A DNA stretch of 32,323 bases from an uncultured Myxococcales bacterium (GTDB lineage Bacteria > Myxococcota_A > Polyangia > Nannocystales > Nannocystaceae): the NCBI GenBank assembly GCA_902826865.1, contig CADEGN010000066.1, positions 1-32,323 on the forward strand, written 5' to 3'. The translations under genes and the position numbers were made by a program. This document shows, piece by piece, positions 24,566-31,641 of the stretch (position 1 is its first letter; each line of letters starts with the position of its first letter). The notes under the pieces are model-generated. The model was not told the DNA's origin. It ran no database searches and worked only from the letters and a program-made list of their open reading frames with translations.

Positions 24566-25270
24566 ATGATCGCAAACGCCGTGACACAGAGGCTCGGTTT
24601 GATCGCCCTGACGGCCGTCGCGCTAGCGAGCTGCGCGGCGCCGCCACGCGCTGCAACGCAGGCGGTGGCCGTGCGCGCGCCTGAAGAGCTCCTCGGCCTC
24701 CCCCCTGAGGCGCGACTCGCCCACGAATTGGCGCGCGCGTGTGAAACCCGCGACGCGATGGCCTGCGGTCGCCTCGGATCGCTCTACTGGAGCGGTCATG
24801 GCGTCCCGCGGCATCGCTATCACGCGCGCTCGTTGTGGAGCTACGCCTGCGACGCTGGCGATGTCCACAGCTGTGTCGAAGCCGGTCAAATGCTCGAGCG
24901 CAATCCGCTGCCGTCGATCAAGCGCGATGAGGTGCTCGGGTACTGGGCGAGCGCGTGCGCGAGGGGAAGCGGCGTTGCTTGCACCCACCTCGGACAGATC
25001 GCGTTGACCACGGACGTGGACGCTCCGCAGCCCCGTCGCGCAGCAAAGTGGTATTCGAAGGGTTGCGACCACGGGGATCAGGGTGGATGCCACGGCCTGG
25101 CGCTGCTCGCGTTCGAAGGCCGGGGCACGGCGCGCGACGTGGAGCTCGGCGTGCTCCTGATCGAGGGCGCCTGCGCCAAGCAACACGGCGAATCGTGTCG
25201 TCAGCTGGCGACGCTTGTGCGCCAGGGTTTGTTTGTCCGCGCGGACGTGGCCCGCGCCGCACAGCTCTAG
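24566..25270 (+). CDS. Sel1/Hcp-like Cys-rich repeat lipoprotein, N-terminal part ending at an amber codon
   Basis: The 234-aa product starts with a signal sequence ending LASC, so Cys23 is probably lipidated. Repeats of the Sel1 type follow, each with two Cys spaced as in Helicobacter Hcp proteins (ACDAGDVHSC, ACARGSGVAC, GCDHGDQGGC, ACAKQHGESC), where the pair forms a disulfide. The frame stops at a TAG (25268-25270) in the middle of a repeat: the consensus there reads A-x-x-L-Y-x-R-A-C, so the TAG replaces the conserved Tyr by a single base change. Immediately after it the same frame continues with RRACDLGEATTCIDLG and runs to 26176. This is therefore the front part of a roughly 536-aa protein. 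A truncated product, readthrough, or an assembly error are all possible. Confidence 0.8.
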   Translation: MIANAVTQRLGLIALTAVALASCAAPPRAATQAVAVRAPEELLGLPPEARLAHELARACETRDAMACGRLGSLYWSGHGVPRHRYHARSLWSYACDAGDVHSCVEAGQMLERNPLPSIKRDEVLGYWASACARGSGVACTHLGQIALTTDVDAPQPRRAAKWYSKGCDHGDQGGCHGLALLAFEGRGTARDVELGVLLIEGACAKQHGESCRQLATLVRQGLFVRADVARAAQL

Positions 25271-25420
25271 CGCCGCGCCTGCGATCTCGGCGAAGCCACA
25301 ACGTGCATCGATCTCGGACTGCGTGCGGAAGCGGCCGGCGATCCCGAGGCGGCCCGCGCCGATCTCTCGGCTGCGTGCGACGCCGGCTCGGCGCGAGGGT
25401 GTGCACTGTTCGGCGATCGC

Positions 25421-26176
25421 TTGACCGCGGCCCAGCCGCCCGCCCTCGAGCTGGCCGGCGAGGCGTACGCGCGGGCGTGCAGGGGTGGCCTTTGGGAAGC
25501 ATGCGGCCGCGCGGCGGCGATCGCTGGCGCCGGTGGAATCGACGCCGAGCAGCTGCGCGAGCTATACGGCCTCGCGTGTGAAGCAGGTGTGATGGACGCC
25601 TGTGACTACCTCGCCGGCATGTACCTCGACGGCATCGGCGGACCGAGTGATGGTCAGATGGCGGCGGTGCTGTACGACCGAGCATGCGCTGCCCAAGTGT
25701 CGAGTTCCTGCGTGCATTTGGCGTGGATGGGACGCAGCGACGGTGGGGGCGAGCCCTTGGCGTGGCTCGAGCGGGCATGCCAGCTCGACGAGCGCGCGTG
25801 CGTGGTACTTGGCGAGGTCAACGAAGGCGGTTTGTTCGAGGGTGCCGAGCTCAGTCGCGCCGCGGATGCGTTCGCACGCGGTTGCGCCGTGGATGATCCC
25901 GACGCCTGCTTCCGCCTTGCTTCCCTCTACCAACGCGGCGTCGGTGTGGCCAAGGATGAGGGCGTGGCCGCGCGCATGTTCGGGGTTTCATGCAGTGCCG
26001 GCCACGCGGCTGCCTGTGCGGCGCTGGCCCGCGCCTACGCGGACGGTCGTGGGGTGTCGCGCAGTCTTGCTGAGGCCGCGCATTTCCGCGGGCGCGCGTG
26101 TGCCCTGGGCGCGCGGTCGGAGTGCGAGGCCGTGAAATCCCGGCGCGCCGCCGGGCCCGGCAGGCACGCAAAATGA
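25421..26176 (+). CDS. Sel1/Hcp-like repeat protein, C-terminal part beyond the amber codon
   Basis: This is the continuation of the preceding gene in the same frame. The coding signal begins directly after the TAG, at 25271, and is open for 301 codons. The first usable start inside it is the TTG at 25421, which has no ribosome site. It holds about eight to nine further Cys-paired Sel1 repeats (for example ACEAGVMDAC, ACAAQVSSSC, GCAVDDPDAC, SCSAGHAAAC, ACALGARSEC) with the usual ASLYQRGVGV-type turns. Without the upstream part it lacks a signal peptide and would stay in the cytoplasm, where its Cys could not pair. Its stop overlaps the ATG of the archaemetzincin gene by 4 bp (26173-26176), so the nonsense codon may also lower translation of that gene. 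Probably part of one broken gene. Confidence 0.6.
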   Translation: MTAAQPPALELAGEAYARACRGGLWEACGRAAAIAGAGGIDAEQLRELYGLACEAGVMDACDYLAGMYLDGIGGPSDGQMAAVLYDRACAAQVSSSCVHLAWMGRSDGGGEPLAWLERACQLDERACVVLGEVNEGGLFEGAELSRAADAFARGCAVDDPDACFRLASLYQRGVGVAKDEGVAARMFGVSCSAGHAAACAALARAYADGRGVSRSLAEAAHFRGRACALGARSECEAVKSRRAAGPGRHAK

Positions 26177-26811
26177 TCGGACGTCGGGGCCTGGTCTTCG
26201 GTGCTGCGGCGCTTTCCTTGGCGTCGGCGCCCCTTGCACGCGCCGCCGCGGGCGTGCGCGGTGAGGTCGTGCTCATTCCCCTCGGTCGGTTTGCGACGGA
26301 TCTAGTGGACGCGATCGAACGGATGCTGCGCGAGCAGTTGCAGGTCGCGGTCACGCGCGAGGCGCCCGTTGCACTGCCGCGCGCGGCTTACTATCCCCCG
26401 CGGAAGCGCTATCGCGCCGATCGACTTCTGGAGTTCCTCAGCGAGCGGGTGGCTGGCGCACCGGCCACGACGCGGGCCATCGGGCTCACCTCCGTGGATA
26501 TCTCGACGACCAACCCGCCGTTCGAAGACTGGGGTGTCTTCGGGCTCGGACTCATGCCCGGGCCGGCAGCCGTGGTGTCGTCTTTCCGCCTGCGTCGCGG
26601 TGCGCGCAATCGTGAACACCTGCGCTTTCGCGTGGCGATCACGGCGTTGCACGAGTGTGGGCACACCTTCGGACTCGACCACTGCACCGAGTCGCGTTGC
26701 CCGATGCGCGACGCCGAAGGCGGCATCTCCAACACCGACGACTCCGCGGAGGAGCTAGGTCCGCAGTGCCGCGGAGAACTCGACCACGCGTTTGCGGTGG
26801 GCGGGGGCTGA
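26173..26811 (+). CDS. Archaemetzincin-type (M54) metalloprotease with export signal
   Basis: A 212-aa protein. The motif HECGHTFGLDHC at 160-171, followed by four residues and CPM (C176, M178), is the signature of archaemetzincins (HExxHxxGxxHCx4CxM). The upstream IPLGRF, PRAAYYPPRKRYRADRLLEFL (in part) and GLTSVDIS segments also match the family. The family signature ends in CxxC; here it reads CRGE (C199), so the last Cys of the second, structural zinc site is missing. Residues 1-25 form a signal peptide with GRRGLVFG, Tat-like, which is unusual because archaemetzincins are generally cytoplasmic. The ATG overlaps the Sel1 frame's stop as ATGA, so translation is coupled to it. Two further in-frame starts upstream lie inside the Sel1 coding region. 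Natural substrates of this family are unknown. Confidence 0.87.
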   Translation: MIGRRGLVFGAAALSLASAPLARAAAGVRGEVVLIPLGRFATDLVDAIERMLREQLQVAVTREAPVALPRAAYYPPRKRYRADRLLEFLSERVAGAPATTRAIGLTSVDISTTNPPFEDWGVFGLGLMPGPAAVVSSFRLRRGARNREHLRFRVAITALHECGHTFGLDHCTESRCPMRDAEGGISNTDDSAEELGPQCRGELDHAFAVGGG

Positions 26812-27160
26812 AGCCTGGTGAATTGGTGGATCCGCGTGGGTTGATCGCGACGAAGCGAGAGATCGCGGCTGTTTCGACCCGGCCGGCGGCCGAGGCGTGC
26901 GTCCGCTCGAGGCCGCTCGCCCCCAAGCAATTCGTTTCTTGGGGCCCCCCGAGCCGATTTGGTGACGTATCGACGCTCACGGGAATCGTAGGTCAGGGCG
27001 GCGGTCGCCCGACGCGCTGCATGAGCCGCCGGAGCCGGCCAGAAAACCGCCTCGATGCGGTGTCGGAGCCGAGGGCGTGACGAGGGGGATTCCCGAGGGC
27101 CGAGGGGCAGGGCATCCTACAAACCGGGGTTCGCGCGGGGTTTCGCAGGCGAGGGGGGCA
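26812..27160. other. Gene-free stretch upstream of the lipoprotein gene
   Basis: In these 349 bp no frame has a ribosome site or recognisable product. The first part holds the hairpin described at 26921-26944. The second half must contain the promoter of the lipoprotein gene at 27161, but I see no clear -35/-10 pair. Confidence 0.4.
26921..26944 (+). terminator. Hairpin downstream of the archaemetzincin gene
   Basis: CCCCAAG (26921-26927) and CTTGGGG (26938-26944) pair perfectly over 7 bp around a 10-nt AT-rich loop, about 110 bp after the stop codon. It is followed by C-rich rather than T-rich sequence, so termination activity is uncertain. Confidence 0.3.
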
Positions 27161-28483
27161 ATGGTGAAGACGCACCACGTTCTGTTCTTGTTGCCGCTGG
27201 TGGCGTGTACGGCTCCATTGCCGGGAGGAGTCGAGGAGACGGACGGGATCGGATCGGTCACGCTCGACGGTGGCGGCAGTGGTACCGCGGGCTCGGGCGC
27301 GGTCGACAGCGGGGCTGTCGACGATGGTTCCAGCGGATCCGACGACTCCGTCAAGACCCAGTTCGATGTAGGCGTCGGCCAGTTTTGCGACAACCGAGCA
27401 GCCGACGTCTACTGTACCGATCAGAACCGGGCGATGGAGTGCGACGGCGCGGGTGTCCTCGTCGACTCTGAGGACTGTGACCCGGACTATTGCTTGCCGG
27501 GCACCGGGTGCGTGGTTTGCCTCGCGGGTCAGTTTACTTGCATGGCCGAGAAGGTCATGCAGTGCGATGCCGCGGCGAATCCCCCGGCATGGCAGGTGCT
27601 CGACACCTGCAACCCCAGCGGTGGCGAGGTCTGTGACATCACCATCCCGGGTTGCGCGGTCCAGCCGCCGGTGGGCGGCGTCACGCCGACGGGTGAGTAC
27701 TACCAGTTCGCCGATTTCCGGGCGGTGGACGGGTTCCTCGGCGGCTACGACGTCGACGGCTATGGCGACAAGCTGTTCGTGCTTAGCAACGTCGGCGGCG
27801 TGGACGAGTACTCGGTGCAGTTGCTCGACAGCGACGCGGATGGGCTCATCGAGCCCAACCAACACCCGAACAACCCGGACATGCCCGGTCCGATCGAGCA
27901 ACGCACGTTGACCTTCATCCAGAAGATCCCCGCCTTCGGCACGCCGATCTTGAGCTCGTCGGAGTTGTTCGTCTTGGCCGACGATCACCTGTTTCTCGGC
28001 GGCACGCAGATCACTGAGAACATCCTCGGCGTGGGAACCAATGTCGCTGCCGCAGCGCCCCCGTGGAATCCGAGCCTCGCCCACCTCGGGTACGACGAGA
28101 TCCGCGGCACTTGGTACGCCTCCTATGAGAGCCAACGGCGGGTCCTGCAGTACGACGCAAATACCGCGACGTGGGGCATCGCGTTCAACTACCCGCCCCT
28201 GGCAGGCGACCACATGGACGGCTTGGAAGTGGTCGTCGATCCGAACACGCAGATCTCCTACGTCTACGTGTCCGACATGACCAGCGATTTCCTCGGCCAG
28301 TACCGCTTTCACCCCGAGATGGGGTGGATCCAAGAGAACCTCTTCAGCTACGTCGGTACCGCCGGGGTGGTGCTTGAGGGGATGGGCTTCGGCCCGCTGA
28401 ACCACTTCTGGGCGACGTCCGGCTCTTCGGTCTACGAGATTGGCGGCGGCGACCTGTCCAAGTACACGGACCCGCCTGGCTAG
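27161..28483 (+). CDS. Lipoprotein with Ser/Gly linker, Cys-rich region and propeller-like domain
   Basis: A 440-aa protein whose ATG is preceded by GAGGGGGG (27151-27158). The signal peptide ends in LVAC, so Cys16 is the probable lipid anchor. A Gly/Ser/Asp linker (about 20-65) is typical of Nannocystis-type lipoproteins. Residues 75-165 carry about ten Cys in short spacings (QFCDNRAADVYC, ECDGAG, CDPDYCLPGTGCVVC), likely a disulfide-knotted module. From about 178 onward the sequence is strand-rich (GYGDKLFVLSNVG, YEIRGTWYASY-like, SYVYVSDMTSDFLGQY), consistent with a beta-propeller. There is no visible active site. The next lipoprotein gene starts 7 bp downstream, so the two form an operon and probably act together at the cell surface or in the periplasm. 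An upstream in-frame ATG at 27077 lacks a signal peptide and ribosome site. Confidence 0.85.
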   Translation: MVKTHHVLFLLPLVACTAPLPGGVEETDGIGSVTLDGGGSGTAGSGAVDSGAVDDGSSGSDDSVKTQFDVGVGQFCDNRAADVYCTDQNRAMECDGAGVLVDSEDCDPDYCLPGTGCVVCLAGQFTCMAEKVMQCDAAANPPAWQVLDTCNPSGGEVCDITIPGCAVQPPVGGVTPTGEYYQFADFRAVDGFLGGYDVDGYGDKLFVLSNVGGVDEYSVQLLDSDADGLIEPNQHPNNPDMPGPIEQRTLTFIQKIPAFGTPILSSSELFVLADDHLFLGGTQITENILGVGTNVAAAAPPWNPSLAHLGYDEIRGTWYASYESQRRVLQYDANTATWGIAFNYPPLAGDHMDGLEVVVDPNTQISYVYVSDMTSDFLGQYRFHPEMGWIQENLFSYVGTAGVVLEGMGFGPLNHFWATSGSSVYEIGGGDLSKYTDPPG

Positions 28484-28490
28484 TTCGCCT

Positions 28491-29177
28491 ATGCGCGTGC
28501 GCGTACGAACGCGGTGGACGCGGCCGGCGACGACGCTCTTGCTCTCGCTCTCGCTCGGCGCCTGCTCGGACGCGACGACCGGCGGCGAGATGACGACGGG
28601 TAGTGCTACGACAGATGCGGCAACGGGCGGCTCGGGGGGCAGTTCAACCGGTGCGACCGAGGAATCCACGGGTACCGCTGAATCGACAACGTCGACGACG
28701 GGTGGCAGCGACGAGGATTCCGCTACGGAGACCGGCGTCGTGATCCCCCCGCCGAAATCATGTGCGCTCGCCGTCATCGATCCCGGGGCGGATGTCGCAG
28801 CGGCCCTCGACGAGGGCGACGCCGTCGGTCAGATCCCAACGATCGTCGGCGATGTGCTCCTTCGCAACTGCGGCTGCCACTACACCGACAACATCCCGCT
28901 CGGACAATACGTCGACTACAAGTCGAACAAGCAGCCGCTCGCGACTCTCAGCGACTTTCACGGCAACTTCATGGGCATCTTCCCCACGGGCTACGAGCAG
29001 ATGCCGGCCTATCTCGCCGTCGAGCAACGCGTGGTCTTTCACGAGCCGTTGCCGATGCCATCTCTCGGTTGTGGCACCGTCGGCGAACCCGGGACGATCT
29101 CAGCTGCGGATCTCGCTACGCTCGCCGACTGGCTCGCCGCTGGAGCACCGGACGGAGCGAGCTGGCCAGGACGCTAG
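28491..29177 (+). CDS. Lipoprotein with Ser/Thr-rich linker and a cytochrome-c-like CxCH site
   Basis: A 228-aa lipoprotein with an Arg-rich start, hydrophobic LLLSLSLGAC and the lipidated Cys probably at 25. Residues 28-82 are a Thr/Ser/Gly/Glu linker. The globular part begins near CALAVIDPG and contains LLRNCGCHYTDN (C127, C129, H130). It ends with ISAADLATLADWLAAGAPDG, which resembles the closing helix of cytochrome c-type domains in large myxobacterial and planctomycete proteins. Haem c attachment normally needs CxxCH; here the spacing is CxCH, so haem binding is uncertain. A conserved-looking Met/Pro segment (EPLPMPSLGCG) could supply a distal ligand. The gene follows the previous lipoprotein gene by 7 bp in the same operon. 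The ATG at 28491 was chosen because it gives a proper signal peptide. Confidence 0.8.
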   Translation: MRVRVRTRWTRPATTLLLSLSLGACSDATTGGEMTTGSATTDAATGGSGGSSTGATEESTGTAESTTSTTGGSDEDSATETGVVIPPPKSCALAVIDPGADVAAALDEGDAVGQIPTIVGDVLLRNCGCHYTDNIPLGQYVDYKSNKQPLATLSDFHGNFMGIFPTGYEQMPAYLAVEQRVVFHEPLPMPSLGCGTVGEPGTISAADLATLADWLAAGAPDGASWPGR

Positions 29178-29234
29178 CCGTTCGATCGGCGGTAGGGCTG
29201 CTGTGGCAACCAAAGTGTGGTTCAATCCCGGCAG

Positions 29235-31085
29235 ATGGAGCCGCCGTCCGGTCCAGCCGATCCGGCCCCGAAGAACGCGGTTCCTGGCCCCGGGCCGGCG
29301 CCGTCACGCGCTCCCATCATCGACCACGGACCCTTCGGGTCCGAACCTCAGTCGGTGATCCGACGGGGTCTGGCGGTTGTCTTGGCCCTCTTGCTGCTCG
29401 GCCTCGACCTGTGGCTGGCAACCGGCCTCACCGGTGTGTTGGCGGTGTTGGCGATGTTCGGCCTGATCATTGGCTTGCTGGCTGGCTTGCTCCGCGCGCG
29501 AAGCCGGAGAATCCGTCGTGTCGTCGCCGCGCTCGTCGGCGCGGATGCAGTGATCCTCCTCGCCCTCTTGGCGATGTTCGTCGCGCGTGGATACATGCTC
29601 TCGCAGCAGTTCGGCTCATCGACGCCCGAGATCGACCGAGCCGCGCGGATCTACGACATCGTCTTTCTGGTTATCGGTGCGCTGCAGGGCTTCTCCGCCG
29701 CGATGCCAGCGCGGCTCGCACGTCTGGCCCTTCGTCTGGCCCAAAAACCGGCCGTGCTGCTCGCCGGCAGCTTTGCCGCGATGATCCTCGTCGGAACGCT
29801 CGCGCTCACCTTACCCGTCTCTCTCGAGGATGTCCGCGACGTTTCCTTCGTTAACTCGCTCTTCACCGTCACGTCGGCCGTGTGCGTGACGGGCCTGACG
29901 GTGAATGATCCTGGTACTACGTACACGTTCTTCGGCGAGTTGGTGATCTTGCTGTCGATCCAACTCGGCGGCATCGGCATCATGACATTGGCGGCGTTGG
30001 CCCTTGCGTTCGCCCGAGATAGCGCGTTGTCCACCCAGCTGCGCTATGCCGCGATGCTCGATGCGCGGACGCTTACCGATCTTCGCGCGACGGTCCAGAG
30101 CATCATCGTAGGAACCCTCGCGATTGAGACGCTGGGCGCGTTGCTATTGTGGATCCAGTTCGCAGGCGATCCCCGGGTGGACGAGCACTCGGCGGCGTGG
30201 ATGGCGGTGTTCCACTCCGTGTCGGCGTTTTGCAACGCGGGGTTCGCCCTGTTTCAGGGCAACTTGATGCAGTTCCAAGGCGATGCCGGCGTGCAGGCCG
30301 TGGTCATGCTGCTCATCGTGCTCGGCGGCCTTGGATTTCCGGTGATCCGCGAGGTGGTGATTTTGTCTCGCCATCGCGTCGTTCGCTTGATCTTCGCCGA
30401 TGCCCCTCGTGGACCGCACGTGAGCTTGTCTGCGCGGGTGGTGCTGGTCGTGAGCGGAGCGCTCATACTCGGTGGCACTGCGCTTACGCTCGTCCTCGAG
30501 TGGGGCCACGCATTTCGTGAGCTGAGCGTCGGGGACCGCGTGTTGGCAGCGCTGTTTCACGCGGTGAACACACGTACCTCCGGGTTCAACACCGTAGACG
30601 TGGGGGTCTTTGGCCCGGCGACGCTGCTGTGGACGTGCGTGCTGATGTTCGTCGGTGGCTCACCCGGATCGACCGCAGGCGGCATCAAGACCACCACTTT
30701 AGCGACGATCCTCGCCACGTTGCGCGGAGAGCTACGTGGGCGCGAGCCCCAGCTCGGCCACCGAGCGATCGCTCCCGAGGTGTTCCGCCGCGCGACTGCT
30801 GTGGCCGCGATCTCATCGGGCATCGTGCTGGTGTCGCTCACGGCGCTCACGCTCAGCGAGGACCAGCCATTCATTCGCCTCCTGTTCGAGGCCGTCTCCG
30901 CGTTTGGGACCGTCGGCCTATCGACGGGCATCACCGCCGATCTTAGCCTGGTGGGCAAACTCATCATTTCCGCCACCATGTTCGTCGGTCGCATCGGTCC
31001 CCTCACGATTGCGCTCGCCATCGCCGACACTGCGGGCGCGCGCCAACCCTATCGACTCGCCCGCGAGTCGCTTCCGATCGGATAG
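29235..31085 (+). CDS. KtrB/TrkH-type potassium uptake channel subunit with N-terminal TM extension
   Basis: A 616-aa membrane protein of the superfamily of K+ transporters. All four selectivity-filter loops are present: TSAVCVTGLTV (about 213-223), SAFCNAGFALF, NTRTSGFNTVD and SAFGTVGLSTG. The intramembrane gating loop GGSPGSTAGGIKTTT (about 474-488) is also present. KtrB proteins are usually near 450 aa; here about 165 extra residues at the N-terminus include a Pro-rich cytoplasmic tail and three extra hydrophobic segments (about 46-62, 66-86 and 98-117), plus one near 141-156. The regulatory RCK protein is encoded 13 bp downstream. The ATG at 29235 was preferred over the in-frame GTG at 29217; neither has a strong ribosome site. 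K+ uptake and osmotic adaptation is the family role; ion specificity is inferred from the filter glycines. Confidence 0.93.
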   Translation: MEPPSGPADPAPKNAVPGPGPAPSRAPIIDHGPFGSEPQSVIRRGLAVVLALLLLGLDLWLATGLTGVLAVLAMFGLIIGLLAGLLRARSRRIRRVVAALVGADAVILLALLAMFVARGYMLSQQFGSSTPEIDRAARIYDIVFLVIGALQGFSAAMPARLARLALRLAQKPAVLLAGSFAAMILVGTLALTLPVSLEDVRDVSFVNSLFTVTSAVCVTGLTVNDPGTTYTFFGELVILLSIQLGGIGIMTLAALALAFARDSALSTQLRYAAMLDARTLTDLRATVQSIIVGTLAIETLGALLLWIQFAGDPRVDEHSAAWMAVFHSVSAFCNAGFALFQGNLMQFQGDAGVQAVVMLLIVLGGLGFPVIREVVILSRHRVVRLIFADAPRGPHVSLSARVVLVVSGALILGGTALTLVLEWGHAFRELSVGDRVLAALFHAVNTRTSGFNTVDVGVFGPATLLWTCVLMFVGGSPGSTAGGIKTTTLATILATLRGELRGREPQLGHRAIAPEVFRRATAVAAISSGIVLVSLTALTLSEDQPFIRLLFEAVSAFGTVGLSTGITADLSLVGKLIISATMFVGRIGPLTIALAIADTAGARQPYRLARESLPIG

Positions 31086-31098
31086 CCCGGAGTACATC

Positions 31099-31593
31099 AT
31101 GGCCAAGCGCATTCTCGTCATCGGTCTCGGTAGATTCGGAGCGGCTGTCGCTGAAGCGCTCGCGCAACAGGGGTGCGAGGTGGTTGCCGTCGACACAAAC
31201 ATGCGCAATATCGACGCCATCAAAAACAAGGTGACGTATGCGCTCGAGCTCGACGCATCGGATCCAACCGCGCTGCGGTCGATCGATGCCCACACTTGCA
31301 CCGTAGCAATCGTCGCGATCGGGGAGAATTTCGAGGGCGCCGTGCTTTCGGCGGCGGCCCTGCGAGAGTTGGGCGTCGGGATGATCATCGCGCGCGCGAT
31401 GACACCCCGCCACGCGCGGATCCTCGTGGCCGCCGGAGCGCATCGCGTGATCGAGATCGAGTCCGAGATGGGCCGCGCGCTCGGTCGTGAACTCGCGGGC
31501 GGATCTGAGCTTGGGGTGATGGTCGCCCAAGTGGCGCTCGGGCAGCAGCCCCCTGGGGCGCAGCCCCCACCCGGTTACACGCCCTCGCGGTGA
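31099..31593 (+). CDS. KtrA/TrkA-type RCK regulatory subunit, short form
   Basis: A 164-aa cytoplasmic protein with an RCK_N (TrkA-N) Rossmann domain: GLGRFG at 9-14, the acidic residue Asp32 ending the second strand (AVDTN), and the DASDPTAL, AIVAIGENFE and IIARAMTPRH segments of the family. CGGAG lies about 6 nt before the ATG. It binds nucleotide (ATP/ADP or NAD(H)) and gates the KtrB-type channel encoded 13 bp upstream. KtrA proteins are usually around 220 aa with a C-terminal RCK_C domain. Here the chain ends in a Gln/Pro tail (about 147-164) and RCK_C is missing. No frameshifted remainder is seen: the stop is followed within 20 bp by a strong terminator. Confidence 0.92.
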   Translation: MAKRILVIGLGRFGAAVAEALAQQGCEVVAVDTNMRNIDAIKNKVTYALELDASDPTALRSIDAHTCTVAIVAIGENFEGAVLSAAALRELGVGMIIARAMTPRHARILVAAGAHRVIEIESEMGRALGRELAGGSELGVMVAQVALGQQPPGAQPPPGYTPSR

Positions 31594-31611
31594 GCGGCCG
31601 TTGCCTTCGTC

Positions 31612-31638
31612 GCGGATGAACGCTGCGCGTTCATCCGC
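31612..31638. terminator. Bidirectional hairpin terminator between convergent genes
   Basis: GCGGATGAACGC (31612-31623) and GCGTTCATCCGC (31627-31638) form a perfect 12-bp stem with a 3-nt loop, in the 48-bp gap between the stop codons of the RCK gene and the convergent right-edge gene. It is the strongest hairpin in the window. There is no T-tract on either side, as is common in very GC-rich genomes. Confidence 0.75.
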
Positions 31639-31641
31639 AGC

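Noticed and set aside
26993..28777. Minus-strand open frame of 594 codons
   Set aside because: It covers two clear lipoprotein genes on the other strand. Its Val/Ala/Arg-rich composition is the usual antisense shadow in GC-rich DNA.
30736..31098. Upstream start for the RCK gene
   Set aside because: The extension overlaps the end of the channel gene in another frame and is low-complexity. The ATG at 31099 has a good ribosome site and begins the Rossmann strand as expected.
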